DNA of 51,750 nt from Candidatus Woesearchaeota archaeon (GTDB lineage: Archaea > Nanobdellota > Nanobdellia > Woesearchaeales > GW2011-AR4), in contig JACPJP010000018.1 of the NCBI GenBank assembly GCA_016187495.1, positions 1-51,750 of the forward strand, read 5' to 3'. Position 1 is the first letter of the stretch; every line of letters begins with the position of its first letter. The translations under genes and the position numbers were made by a program. This document shows, one piece after another, positions 32,571 through 40,187 of this stretch. The notes beneath the pieces were generated by a model, which was given only the letters and a program-made list of their open reading frames with translations, was not told the origin of the DNA and did no database searches.

Positions 32571-33365
32571 TTACTTAAGCGCCTTTACTTTCTCGTTGAA
32601 CTCATCAAAAGTTTCATTGAAAATATCCAAAGCCGCATTCAATATCTCCTTGCAGCTTAGCTGCCCCCATGATTCAATGTAAAATATTATATCATTGTCG
32701 TATTTGACCTTTATCTCATTATTGGAGACATCCTCCAGTATTCCTGCAAGATCGTACTTGAATAAATTATCTTTGATTATCTCAAGCTTGCCATTTTTTA
32801 TCTCAAAAATATTTCCATGCGTTTTTTCCACAACCTCTTCCGGATTTTTTACATTTCCTATTTCTATTACAGGCTTGTGCTTATAATACGCTAGACAAGG
32901 GCTCCATTTTGAATGCTCCTTGCCCCTTCCTAGGACAGCAGTAGCCTCCAGCTCCAGGCTTTGCCCTTTTAGCAATTTGACAATAGGCATTTTTGGGTAT
33001 ACCGGCTTTATAGCGGGGTCTTTGCTTTTAAGTTCGGAAGCATCAACCATTCCAGCGCCTTTTAAGGCTTTAAGCGTAATCTTGACTTGGCATCTTGCGC
33101 ACCCTTCTCCATTGCACTTGCACTTTTCCGGCAGATTATATGATTTCAGATCTGTGCTTAAGGGTATTAAACCAAGCCTGTGAGCAATCATTTCATCATA
33201 AAGTATTGAATTATTTTTTGTAAATTCTACATCCTCAATGGCCATAGTTGGGACTTCATCAACTATTATTCTTCTCAAGGTATTTGCAAAAGCAGGCGTT
33301 ATATCCTTGGCAATAAATGAAAGCTTCCCTTCTTCCTTCTCATTTGACAATACCCTTATCTCCAT
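32571..33365 (-). CDS. rpoD: DNA-directed RNA polymerase subunit D (Rpo3)
   Basis: Assembly-platform subunit of archaeal RNA polymerase (alpha homologue). 264 aa: EGKLSFIAKDITPAFANTLRRIIVDEVPTMAIEDVEFTKNNSILYDEMIAHRLGLIPL is the dimerisation domain. The cysteine motif CKCNGEGCARC (about 83-93) matches the extra domain that can hold an Fe-S cluster in some archaeal Rpo3 proteins. It lies between uS11 (16 bp) and tRNA-Leu. Confidence 0.97.
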   Translation of the reverse strand: MEIRVLSNEKEEGKLSFIAKDITPAFANTLRRIIVDEVPTMAIEDVEFTKNNSILYDEMIAHRLGLIPLSTDLKSYNLPEKCKCNGEGCARCQVKITLKALKGAGMVDASELKSKDPAIKPVYPKMPIVKLLKGQSLELEATAVLGRGKEHSKWSPCLAYYKHKPVIEIGNVKNPEEVVEKTHGNIFEIKNGKLEIIKDNLFKYDLAGILEDVSNNEIKVKYDNDIIFYIESWGQLSCKEILNAALDIFNETFDEFNEKVKALK

Positions 33366-33381
33366 TTTAGCACCTCAAACT

Positions 33382-33777
33382 TTACACCCTTCTGCCTCTT
33401 CTTCCTCCTTTCTTTCTGCAGCCATCATGCGGCAAGGGGGTAACATCTTCTATTAAGCCTATCTTTAGCCCCATTCTTGACAGTGCCCTTATCGCAGCCT
33501 GCGCTCCTGGGCCTGGTCCGGTAGCATCGTTATGGCCGCCTTTGGACCGTATCTTTACATTGATGGAGTTTATCCCTTTTTCTATCGCAACCTCTGCAGC
33601 TCTTTTTGCAGCAATCATTGCAGCTGTAGGGCTTGATTCCATCCTGTCGCTTTTTACAACAACTCCGCCAGAGCATTTGCTTATTGTCTCTGTGCCAGTT
33701 ATGTCTGTTATGTGGATTATAGTATTATTGTATGATGCGTAAATATGCGCAATGCCGCTTCTTTCCTTAAATGCCAT
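33382..33777 (-). CDS. rps11: Ribosomal protein uS11
   Basis: Small-subunit platform protein. 131 aa: [56 protein letters not shown] and the C-terminal [21 protein letters not shown], both strongly conserved. It is 2 bp downstream of uS4 and upstream of rpoD. Confidence 0.97.
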   Translation of the reverse strand: MAFKERSGIAHIYASYNNTIIHITDITGTETISKCSGGVVVKSDRMESSPTAAMIAAKRAAEVAIEKGINSINVKIRSKGGHNDATGPGPGAQAAIRALSRMGLKIGLIEDVTPLPHDGCRKKGGRRGRRV

Positions 33778-33779
33778 TT

Positions 33780-34478
33780 TTATTTGCCCCCTTCTTTTTT
33801 CTTCTGCTTATCTCCTTTGCTAGCATGATCTTTTTTCTCAGTTTTTGCAGCTTTCTCTTCTTTATTGTCATTCTTATCCCCAGATTCTTCTTTCTTTTTT
33901 TCTGCTTTATCAGAGCTTTCTTTCTTCCCTTGCTTCTCTTTTCTCTTGCCAGTCTTCACTTCGCTTATTGCTGATCTTTGAGGATGGTCTGCGTTTGAAA
34001 GCACAGAACCCTGAGAAAATCCAATGTTTGCTTCTTCATCCACTGGAACAAGGTATGATGGCGCTGTAACTGTTTTTTCTCCAAGTGCAATGTGCTCATG
34101 GACAATAAACTGCCTTGCTTGCCTGGCACTTGAAGCCAGGTTTTTCCTGTAAACCAGCGTCTGCAATCTTCTTTCCATTATGTCCTTTAACGACAATGAT
34201 AAGACATCTTCAACCTGCGCTTCTTTGTTTATAATGCCCAAGGAATGAAGTTTCGTCAAAAGTTGTTTTGCTTCCTTTTCAGCTTGCGGTTTTTTTGTTG
34301 CTATAAGGTTTTTAGCCTGTCTTGTGAGGTTCCTAAGGACAGAATTCATTTTCCATAACTCATACTTCCTATTAAGGCCGTATTCCTTGACTAGTTCCTG
34401 CTCTGCCAGAATCCTTTCCTTCTGCCACGGATGTGTAGGCTTTGAAAATTTCTTTCTTTGTTTTTTTGGGCTTCCCAT
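33780..34478 (-). CDS. rps4: Ribosomal protein uS4 with charged C-terminal extension
   Basis: Primary 16S rRNA-binding protein. 232 aa; the conserved body runs to about 180 ([43 protein letters not shown]..., S4 domain [30 protein letters not shown]). After that comes a Lys/Glu-rich tail of about 50 residues ending KKKEGGK that is not part of the normal fold. It is in the uS13-uS4-uS11 order, with 2-bp gaps. The tail appears disordered. Confidence 0.95.
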   Translation of the reverse strand: MGSPKKQRKKFSKPTHPWQKERILAEQELVKEYGLNRKYELWKMNSVLRNLTRQAKNLIATKKPQAEKEAKQLLTKLHSLGIINKEAQVEDVLSLSLKDIMERRLQTLVYRKNLASSARQARQFIVHEHIALGEKTVTAPSYLVPVDEEANIGFSQGSVLSNADHPQRSAISEVKTGKRKEKQGKKESSDKAEKKKEESGDKNDNKEEKAAKTEKKDHASKGDKQKKKEGGK

Positions 34479-34480
34479 TT

Positions 34481-35050
34481 TTATACCTTTCCCGGTTTGG
34501 CATCCGCCCTTTTGATAACACCTAATGATACTTTCCCCTTATTTTTCCTGAAATTTGATTTTGTCCTTTGGCCCCTGACAGGCAATCCCATGCCATGCCT
34601 GATCCCACGGTAAGACCTGATCCTTTTCATCCTCTTAACGTCATTTTCTTCTGCAAAGGATAAGTTTCCTGTTATAATGTGATAGTCCTTCCCGTCCTCA
34701 TAGTTTTTTCTTCTGTTGAGCATCCAGCCTGGCGCATTGTATTTTCCTGGATCATTCAAAACTTCATCAATCTTCTTTACCTGGTCATCTTTTAGGTAAC
34801 CTGTCTTTGCATTTTTATCTATTCCGGCAATATTGCAAAGCATGTTGGCAAACATAAAACCAACCCCTTTAATTTTCGTAAGCGCCTGGAAAATTTTTTT
34901 ATTTCCATCTAAGTCAGTATTTGCAATCCTTACAAAATACCTGAAGTCTTTGTCTGCAGGTTGGATGCTAGGCTTACGGGCATCTTCTTTTCTCGCAACT
35001 TGAGATCCAGAAGCCTGCTTTACATTATCTTGTTTTTCATGTTCAGCCAT
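34481..35050 (-). CDS. rps13: Ribosomal protein uS13
   Basis: Small-subunit head protein contacting the P-site tRNA. 189 aa: the conserved part starts at DFRYFVRIANTDLDGNKKIFQALTKIKGVGFMFANMLCN and ends at RSYRGIRHGMGLPVRGQRTKSNFRKNKGK. An unusual charged N-terminal extension of about 30 residues precedes it. The start at 35050 (MAEHEKQ) is preferred; the frame to 35098 adds a short hydrophobic stretch and a TATA-like CTATATTC lies about 27 nt before 35050. First gene of the cluster. Confidence 0.93.
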   Translation of the reverse strand: MAEHEKQDNVKQASGSQVARKEDARKPSIQPADKDFRYFVRIANTDLDGNKKIFQALTKIKGVGFMFANMLCNIAGIDKNAKTGYLKDDQVKKIDEVLNDPGKYNAPGWMLNRRKNYEDGKDYHIITGNLSFAEENDVKRMKRIRSYRGIRHGMGLPVRGQRTKSNFRKNKGKVSLGVIKRADAKPGKV

Positions 35051-35208
35051 TTTGAGCAATTGAGTAATAACAGCCGAGAATATAGCACTTAAATCCATAT
35101 ACTCATTATATGAACCCTAAAAGCGCTCTTATCGAACTCGGGCTTAATTAATAGGAGAGAAAATAAGGCTTATTTATAAAGATTATGATTGTAGGTTCTG
35201 GTGCGTAA

Positions 35209-35439
35209 GTGGGTGATGGATTAAGCGGTGCGTTAAGGGTGATAAAAGGTTACATATTAAGGGAAATAGATGAACTAATAGTGGCAGTAGAACGAGCTAA
35301 AATAGAAGCCGAAAAACAAGCAAAATCACCTATCAAGAAATTTTATAATCTTTTGGAGTATTGTTTTAATGCTCTTAAGGAAATAAATAATACTATTTTC
35401 AAATATTTTAAGAATGACAAAAATTCCAAGAAACATTAA
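35209..35439 (+). CDS. Hypothetical small protein (uncertain)
   Basis: A 76-aa frame from GTG with an amphipathic, mostly helical, Lys/Glu-rich sequence and no recognisable family. A TATA-like TTATTTATAAA lies about 30 nt upstream. It overlaps the opposite-strand membrane frame 35326-35568 over more than 100 bp, so at most one of the two is likely real, or both are remnants of decayed DNA. Confidence 0.3.
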   Translation: MGDGLSGALRVIKGYILREIDELIVAVERAKIEAEKQAKSPIKKFYNLLEYCFNALKEINNTIFKYFKNDKNSKKH

Positions 35440-35568
35440 AGCCCACTTAAATATCCCTGCTATAACAAACAGAATAACCAACAATAGAGATATTCTTTTC
35501 AACCAAATAATTAGAATAAAATAATTAAAGAAAAAATGAAAGATTTTTCTTTTAGGTTTCGAAGTCAT
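35326..35568 (-). CDS. Hypothetical small membrane protein (uncertain)
   Basis: An 80-aa frame with a Lys/Arg-rich start (MTSKPKRK) and two hydrophobic stretches (about 14-40 and 43-62), ATG start, and an ATTAAATAA TATA-like sequence about 27 nt upstream. It has no family resemblance. AT-rich DNA often gives such frames by chance, and it competes with the plus-strand frame at 35209. Confidence 0.3.
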   Translation of the reverse strand: MTSKPKRKIFHFFFNYFILIIWLKRISLLLVILFVIAGIFKWALMFLGIFVILKIFENSIIYFLKSIKTILQKIIKFLDR

Positions 35569-35627
35569 ATACCTACATTTTATTTATTGTTATTTAATGC
35601 TTTCTCCAATAATTCCATCAATCTACC

Positions 35628-35707
35628 TCATTCCACCTCAACCCACACTCCAGATTTTAAGACAGTATAATTCCTATCGCCGAATGTTGCATTTTCACTG
35701 CTCAAAA
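35628..35707 (-). pseudogene. C-terminal remnant of an unidentified gene
   Basis: On the minus strand a short frame reads LSSENATFGDRNYTVLKSGVWVEVE then stop, which looks like the end of a protein. The upstream part runs into the VapB promoter region without a start. It suggests the tail of a gene broken when the VapBC/R-M island was assembled. Weak evidence. Confidence 0.25.
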
Positions 35708-35764
35708 ACCAAAAATATATAAGTAAGATATGTTTTACTTTTCCTATAATTAAGGAGGATTAAA

Positions 35765-36025
35765 ATGGAAGTAGAATTAACAAGAATATCGGAAAAGGGC
35801 CAAGTTGTAATACCCAGCTCTCTAAGGAGAGTGATGAAAATAGAAAAGTCAGACCAGTTTCTGGTATTTGGGGAAGGGAATACAATAATACTTAAAAAAG
35901 TTGAAAAACCAGCTTTTAAAAAGTCTTTTGAGCAAATAGCCAATCCTTTACAAAAAGCAGCCAAACAAGTAGGACTAACAAGAAAAGACTTGGAAAATGC
36001 AATTAGGGATGTAAGAAATGCTTAA
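35765..36025 (+). CDS. AbrB/SpoVT-type antitoxin (VapB-like)
   Basis: An 86-aa DNA-binding antitoxin. The swapped-hairpin AbrB domain is at the start: VELTRISEKGQVVIPSSLRRVMKIEKSDQFLVFGEGNTIILKKV (about 3-46). The C-terminal helix (about 55-86) would bind the toxin. A Shine-Dalgarno-like GGAGG lies just before the ATG. Its last codons overlap the start of a PIN-domain toxin gene (ATG at 36018), the standard antitoxin-toxin overlap, but that toxin gene is broken. Confidence 0.85.
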   Translation: MEVELTRISEKGQVVIPSSLRRVMKIEKSDQFLVFGEGNTIILKKVEKPAFKKSFEQIANPLQKAAKQVGLTRKDLENAIRDVRNA

Positions 36026-36113
36026 ACTTGTTTTAGACACCAATACTTTTGTGTCTGCTTTCTTTTGGAAAGTCGCCCATATCCAAAAAGTTAAGTACCT
36101 GCCCGAAAAGTAG
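36018..36113 (+). pseudogene. Truncated VapC-type PIN-domain toxin
   Basis: Starts MLKLVLDTNTFVSAFFWK, the canonical first strand of a PIN RNase with its first catalytic Asp (D7), and overlaps the VapB end by 8 bp. After 18 residues the homology ends abruptly and a stop follows at 36113. The rest of the PIN domain (over 100 residues) is missing and is replaced by the region leading to the restriction-modification gene. This looks like truncation by insertion or deletion. Confidence 0.75.
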
Positions 36114-36143
36114 GGTTTTTGTATAAAAAGTCAAATATCAAAA

Positions 36144-36198
36144 ACTATGTTTATTTTCAATATAAACAATTTATCTGAATAAAGTTTATAAACATAGT
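36144..36198. promoter_or_regulatory. 11-bp inverted repeat over the TATA box of the R-M gene
   Basis: ACTATGTTTAT (36144-36154) and its exact complement ATAAACATAGT (36188-36198) flank the promoter. The right arm overlaps the TATA element GTTTATAAA (36184-36192), about 27 nt before the ATG at 36215. A protein bound across both arms would block transcription. Operator function is inferred. Confidence 0.5.
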
Positions 36199-36214
36199 CA
36201 AAAATTCCTATATT

Positions 36215-38956
36215 ATGGGCTTAACTAAAGAGGAAGTTAAACATGAAATTTTGAAATTAATTTCTTTATGTAATAAGAAAATAGAAGTTGGCGAAATTGA
36301 ATTTAATGAAGAACAAACTTGCAACGATTTGATAAAACCTCTGTTTAAAGTTTTAGGTTGGGATGTTGATAACCAAGAATATGATGAATTTATTTGTCAA
36401 TCAAAGTTAGGTAGAAAAAGATTAGATTATTTAGTGAAGTGTGATGGGATTTCAAGATTTTTTGTAGAAGCCAAAAAACTTAATAGGGATATTTATAACA
36501 ATGAAGAAGATTACACACAAACATTAAAGTATGGTAGAAGCAATGGACTACCATTTGCTATTTTAACTAATTTTAGGGAATTTTTAATTCTGTATTGTAA
36601 TTTTGATACGTCAAATATTTTTCAAACTATTGTAAGAAAGAGAATAAAATTATTAGATGGATTCAATGATGAGGATTTTGATTTAATTTGGGAATTTAGC
36701 AAAGAAAGGATAAAGAACAAAGACGAAAGATTTAATTTATTAAAAAAGCATATCAATCCAAATGTAGGATTTAGAGAGCCAGTTGATAAAGAATTGACGA
36801 TTTATTTTTGGAAATGGAGAGATAAATTATTAAGGAATGTTAAATCTCATAGAATAAAAAATAACATTACCAATGATACAGATTTTGGATATATCGAAGA
36901 AGAACTTCAAAGATTCATTGATAGATTTATATTTATATGTTATTGTGAAGATAATGAAATTGAAGATGTAAAATTATTACATCTATTAAATCAAAAAAAA
37001 GAAAACCACCCATTTAATCTTTTAGGAGCTATTCATAACTTATTTGGAGACCCTTATAATCGAAGGTATAATAGTGATTTATTTAGAAGTGGACTTTGTG
37101 ATAAATTTTACATTGAAGATGATGTTTTAGGAGATATAATAACTGATTTAAGAAGACCAAAAAATTCAGTTGCTTATGATTTTAGTGTTATACCAATTGA
37201 TGTTTTGGGAACAAGTTATGAAGAGTTTATCGGGCATATTCTAAAAATTGGTAAGGGAGTAACCCAAAAGTTAGATATTGGCAAAAGAAAATCTGAAGGA
37301 ATTTATTATACTCCCCCGCATATTGTTAGTTACATATTAGAAAAAAGTCTTGGTGAATATTTTAAATCACATAAAGATTTTGAAAATCTAAAAGTAATTG
37401 ACCCCACTTGCGGTAGTGGTTCTTTTTTATTGAAAGCTTTTGAAATTCTGGTTGAAGAATACAAAAATATAAATCAAAAAGAAGAGGTAATGTATAATGA
37501 AAAGATTAACCTACTCTTAAATTGTTTATATGGGGTAGATAAAGATGAAAGAGCTTGTGATATTGCCAAATTAAACTTATCTTTAAAGTTGGCTACAAGG
37601 AGAGAAAAAATTCCTGAACTTCATGATAACATCCTAAATTATGATAGCTTAATTGATGATGAATCTATTACTGGAAATAAAGGATTAAAATGGCAATTTT
37701 ATTTTAAAGATTTTTATAATGATAAAGGATTTTTTGATGTAATAGTTGGCAATCCCCCTTATGTTCACCAAAAGGGAGAAAAAGGAAAACCAAAAATCGA
37801 AATGAAGACAAGAGATTATTTTAGAAATAAATATGATTATGTGTATTCTAAAGATGAATCGACAAAAGGCGGAGTAAAATTAAATATGTTTGTCCCATAT
37901 ATTGAACGATTTATAAAATTATTGAGAGAGGATGGTTATTTTGGGTTTATAGTTCATAAGAACTTATTAAGGGTTGAATCGTACAAATTCATAAGAAAAT
38001 TTATTTTGGATAGCTGTGTAATCAAAACAATTGTAGATATGGCTTCAAGTGGTTTTAAGATAACTGGCGAAACAGCAATTTTTATTTTAAAAAAAGAGTC
38101 CAATGAAAAAATTAGAATGAACAATAAGATTGAGGTAATAACTCATATTCCAGACGTAGATATTAAAAATGGAACTAAATCCTTAATTAGCCAAAGTTCA
38201 TTCTATAAAAGTGGTTATATATTTAATATTTACTCAACTCCAGAATTAGAAGAAGTAAAAAATTCTGTGCTAAAATCATCTGAACTTTTGTCTTATTTAG
38301 ATGAGTCCGAAGAACTTAAAATTGTTAGTTTTGGTTTTGGAATTGACAATAAATATATAGTAAACAAAAAAATAGATTCTGATTATAAGCAATGTATAAG
38401 GGGGAGAGATATTGTGAAATTTGGATTAAAACCAGTTAAGAAATTTGTTTATTACAATAAAAGAGTATTGACCAGAATTGGAGATGAACAGGCATTTTTG
38501 AGCAAAGAAAAAATTGTTATGCAGAGAATTGCTGGTAAGATAATAGCAACACTTGACGAGAAGCAAAATTATTGTGAAAACTCAATAAATATGATACTGC
38601 CTACATCTAATGGAATTAATTTAAAGTATCTTTTAGGCATTTTAAATTCAAAGTTAATTGAATTTTATTATAAAAATTTTATAAATAATAGAGACCAAGT
38701 AACTAATAATGTAACTCAAACTTCTTTAGGAAAAATACCAATAAGGATTAACAAACAACATGAAAAACAAGTTATTGAATTAGTTGATAAATTATTATTA
38801 ACACAAGAAGAATTAGTCAAGTTATCAGAAAACGACAAAGAATACCGTAATTTAAGTAAAATTTTTGATAGATATAGCAAGCAGTTAGATGAAGAAATCT
38901 ATGAACTATACGATGTAAAAACATTCAAGGGTATAATAGAAAAGAGTTTGGAGTAA
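36215..38956 (+). CDS. Type IIG restriction-modification enzyme (Eco57I-like, fused nuclease-methyltransferase)
   Basis: A single 913-aa polypeptide with restriction and N6-adenine methylation in one chain. An N-terminal nuclease-like region has RLDYLVKCDG...FFVEAKKL (D71, E85-x-K87, PD-(D/E)XK). A helical linker follows, then the methyltransferase with motif I DPTCGSGSFLLKAF (396-404) and motif IV NPPYV (513-516). A C-terminal target-recognition region follows, with INMILPTSNGINLKYLLGILNSKLIEFYYK and TQTSLGKIPI, as in Eco57I-type and BREX PglX-like enzymes. The sequence is more AT-rich than the ribosomal genes. It lies beside a truncated toxin gene and short tandem repeats, consistent with acquisition by transfer. 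Confidence 0.92.
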   Translation: MGLTKEEVKHEILKLISLCNKKIEVGEIEFNEEQTCNDLIKPLFKVLGWDVDNQEYDEFICQSKLGRKRLDYLVKCDGISRFFVEAKKLNRDIYNNEEDYTQTLKYGRSNGLPFAILTNFREFLILYCNFDTSNIFQTIVRKRIKLLDGFNDEDFDLIWEFSKERIKNKDERFNLLKKHINPNVGFREPVDKELTIYFWKWRDKLLRNVKSHRIKNNITNDTDFGYIEEELQRFIDRFIFICYCEDNEIEDVKLLHLLNQKKENHPFNLLGAIHNLFGDPYNRRYNSDLFRSGLCDKFYIEDDVLGDIITDLRRPKNSVAYDFSVIPIDVLGTSYEEFIGHILKIGKGVTQKLDIGKRKSEGIYYTPPHIVSYILEKSLGEYFKSHKDFENLKVIDPTCGSGSFLLKAFEILVEEYKNINQKEEVMYNEKINLLLNCLYGVDKDERACDIAKLNLSLKLATRREKIPELHDNILNYDSLIDDESITGNKGLKWQFYFKDFYNDKGFFDVIVGNPPYVHQKGEKGKPKIEMKTRDYFRNKYDYVYSKDESTKGGVKLNMFVPYIERFIKLLREDGYFGFIVHKNLLRVESYKFIRKFILDSCVIKTIVDMASSGFKITGETAIFILKKESNEKIRMNNKIEVITHIPDVDIKNGTKSLISQSSFYKSGYIFNIYSTPELEEVKNSVLKSSELLSYLDESEELKIVSFGFGIDNKYIVNKKIDSDYKQCIRGRDIVKFGLKPVKKFVYYNKRVLTRIGDEQAFLSKEKIVMQRIAGKIIATLDEKQNYCENSINMILPTSNGINLKYLLGILNSKLIEFYYKNFINNRDQVTNNVTQTSLGKIPIRINKQHEKQVIELVDKLLLTQEELVKLSENDKEYRNLSKIFDRYSKQLDEEIYELYDVKTFKGIIEKSLE

Positions 38957-38965
38957 TCTGGCTTT

Positions 38966-39043
38966 GTGTAAGAAGTGGCTTCCGTGTATAAAGTAAGGAT
39001 TCTGTGTAGAAAGTCAAGGGAGTGTGTATAAAGTCGGGCAAAA
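38966..39043. repeat. Four degenerate GTGTA-type tandem repeats (about 20 bp period)
   Basis: Units begin at 38966, 38984, 39004 and 39024 (spacing 18, 20, 20) and share GTGTA followed by 1-2 bases and AAAGT or AAGT. Related single copies occur at 36119-36133 (GTATAAAAAGTC), 42495-42506 (GTGTAAAGTCGG), 44214-44240 (GTGCAAA twice) and 51613 (GTGTAAGAA). They lie at the edges of the R-M and ATPase genes. Confidence 0.55.
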
Positions 39044-39062
39044 TTAAGACTTATTATACAAA

Positions 39063-39089
39063 GCAGATTGAGGGTGCTGTCTAATCTGC
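39063..39089. terminator. Hairpin after the R-M gene
   Basis: GCAGATT (39063-39069) pairs with AATCTGC (39083-39089) around a 13-nt loop. It lies between the R-M gene and the opposite-strand zinc-ribbon gene, so it could terminate one or both. The T-rich run is weak. Confidence 0.3.
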
Positions 39090-39123
39090 GTGACTTTTAG
39101 CTTTTACTTGTTTGCCTGTCGCT

Positions 39124-39618
39124 TTAGGGGACTTTGGAAAAAAACCAAACAATAATTATTATTATAGCCATACCAAAAATTAATATCCTAATTAACCAAT
39201 TTAATCGAGAGCCTTCTTGAGGATATATCTTAAGAAATTTAGAATAGATTAATACCGATATAGCCAATAGGAATATTATGATGGTTATTAAGAAAATCAT
39301 CGATATTGAATTATAAATTATATCTTTGATAGAAGCATCTTCTTTAATATGAGCAGGTTTCAAATTTTCCATATAAGGTTCAATCTGAATTATAAAAGCC
39401 ATTAGTGCAGTTATTGAAATCACAATAGTTCCCAGCATTAAAACCTCATTAAAATCAGCCTGCCTTCTCTCTAATTTTCTTGTTTCTTGTAAGCTCTCTA
39501 ATTGAACTATATCGACACAAGTATTATGGTTATGGGGAACAATTTTCTTGCAATGAGGGCAAAGCAAGTGATTTTCATCAATCCTTTCAGCTGGCTCGTA
39601 ATTAGCTATTATTAACAC
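39124..39618 (-). CDS. Hypothetical membrane protein with zinc-ribbon N-terminus
   Basis: A 164-aa protein with a small zinc-ribbon-like region (LLCPHCKKIVPHNHNTC, C20, C23, C34 with His29 nearby), a charged helix (42-58) and three membrane helices (about 62-82, 108-132, 144-162). I recognise no family. It lies within the accessory island, between the R-M gene and the toxin-antitoxin pair. Confidence 0.6.
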   Translation of the reverse strand: MLIIANYEPAERIDENHLLCPHCKKIVPHNHNTCVDIVQLESLQETRKLERRQADFNEVLMLGTIVISITALMAFIIQIEPYMENLKPAHIKEDASIKDIIYNSISMIFLITIIIFLLAISVLIYSKFLKIYPQEGSRLNWLIRILIFGMAIIIIIVWFFSKVP

Positions 39619-39676
39619 CTATTTATTTTATTTTGATTATCATTATAAACTTTTCTTCAACAATTCCACCCCATTC

Positions 39677-39931
39677 CTAATAAGCCCTTGACCTTTTCTC
39701 AATATCAGAAATAAATACTAAACTTTCCTCATAATGGACCGTATATTGTATCCTATGATCTCCAACCCTGACTCTGAATATTTTTTCCTTTCGGTTTACT
39801 ACTCTCTTGACATCGGTTGGAAACGGTTCTGCACATAATTTTTCTATTCTTTCAATTATTCTTTTGGCAAGTTGCTCTTCAGCTTTATTGAGAAATTTTT
39901 TAGCATGGGAAGAAAGTTGAATTTCAAACAT
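39677..39931 (-). CDS. RelE/ParE-family toxin
   Basis: An 84-aa protein with the RelE/ParE fold pattern: MFEIQLSSHAKKFLNKAEEQLAKRIIERIEKLCAEPFP, then FRVRVGDHRIQYTVHYEESLVFISDIEKRSRAY. RelE-type toxins cleave mRNA on the ribosome. It follows its antitoxin gene with a 1-bp gap, a standard toxin-antitoxin order. The basic R-V-R-V-G-D-x-R-I motif is intact, so it is probably active. Confidence 0.9.
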   Translation of the reverse strand: MFEIQLSSHAKKFLNKAEEQLAKRIIERIEKLCAEPFPTDVKRVVNRKEKIFRVRVGDHRIQYTVHYEESLVFISDIEKRSRAY

Positions 39932-39932
39932 C

Positions 39933-40136
39933 TTATAATCCTAGCTCTTTTTTAAGTTCAGAAAGCGATGTAGCTTTTCCTTCTTTGAGTTCTTTTAGGC
40001 TCTCTTCAAATCTCCTGCTTTCTTCCGTAGTCATTATTGTATCTGGATCAAACATATGCCTTTTGATGAATGTAACATCCTCCTTAATCCCCTTAAGCTC
40101 ATCATAAATTTTTCGTATTGTGGTTGTTTCTGCCAT
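39933..40136 (-). CDS. Antitoxin of the RelE-type pair
   Basis: A 67-aa acidic, largely helical protein (TTIRKIYDELKGIKEDVTFIKRHMFD..., then EESLKELKEGKATSLSELKKELGL). The C-terminal region resembles the toxin-binding tail of small archaeal RelB-type antitoxins. Identification rests mainly on its position 1 bp upstream of relE and on the size. No DNA-binding motif is obvious. Confidence 0.75.
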   Translation of the reverse strand: MAETTTIRKIYDELKGIKEDVTFIKRHMFDPDTIMTTEESRRFEESLKELKEGKATSLSELKKELGL

Positions 40137-40187
40137 AGGGGAACCAATAGCATATTAGGATATTTAAATCTTATGGAATAATTTAAC

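Noticed and set aside
35326-35439. Overlap of two opposite small frames treated as an antisense gene pair
   Set aside because: Both frames lack family support and the overlap is easily produced in AT-rich DNA; kept only as low-confidence alternatives.
38966-39043. Possible CRISPR array
   Set aside because: Units are about 20 bp, degenerate and directly adjacent without unique spacers of 30-40 bp.
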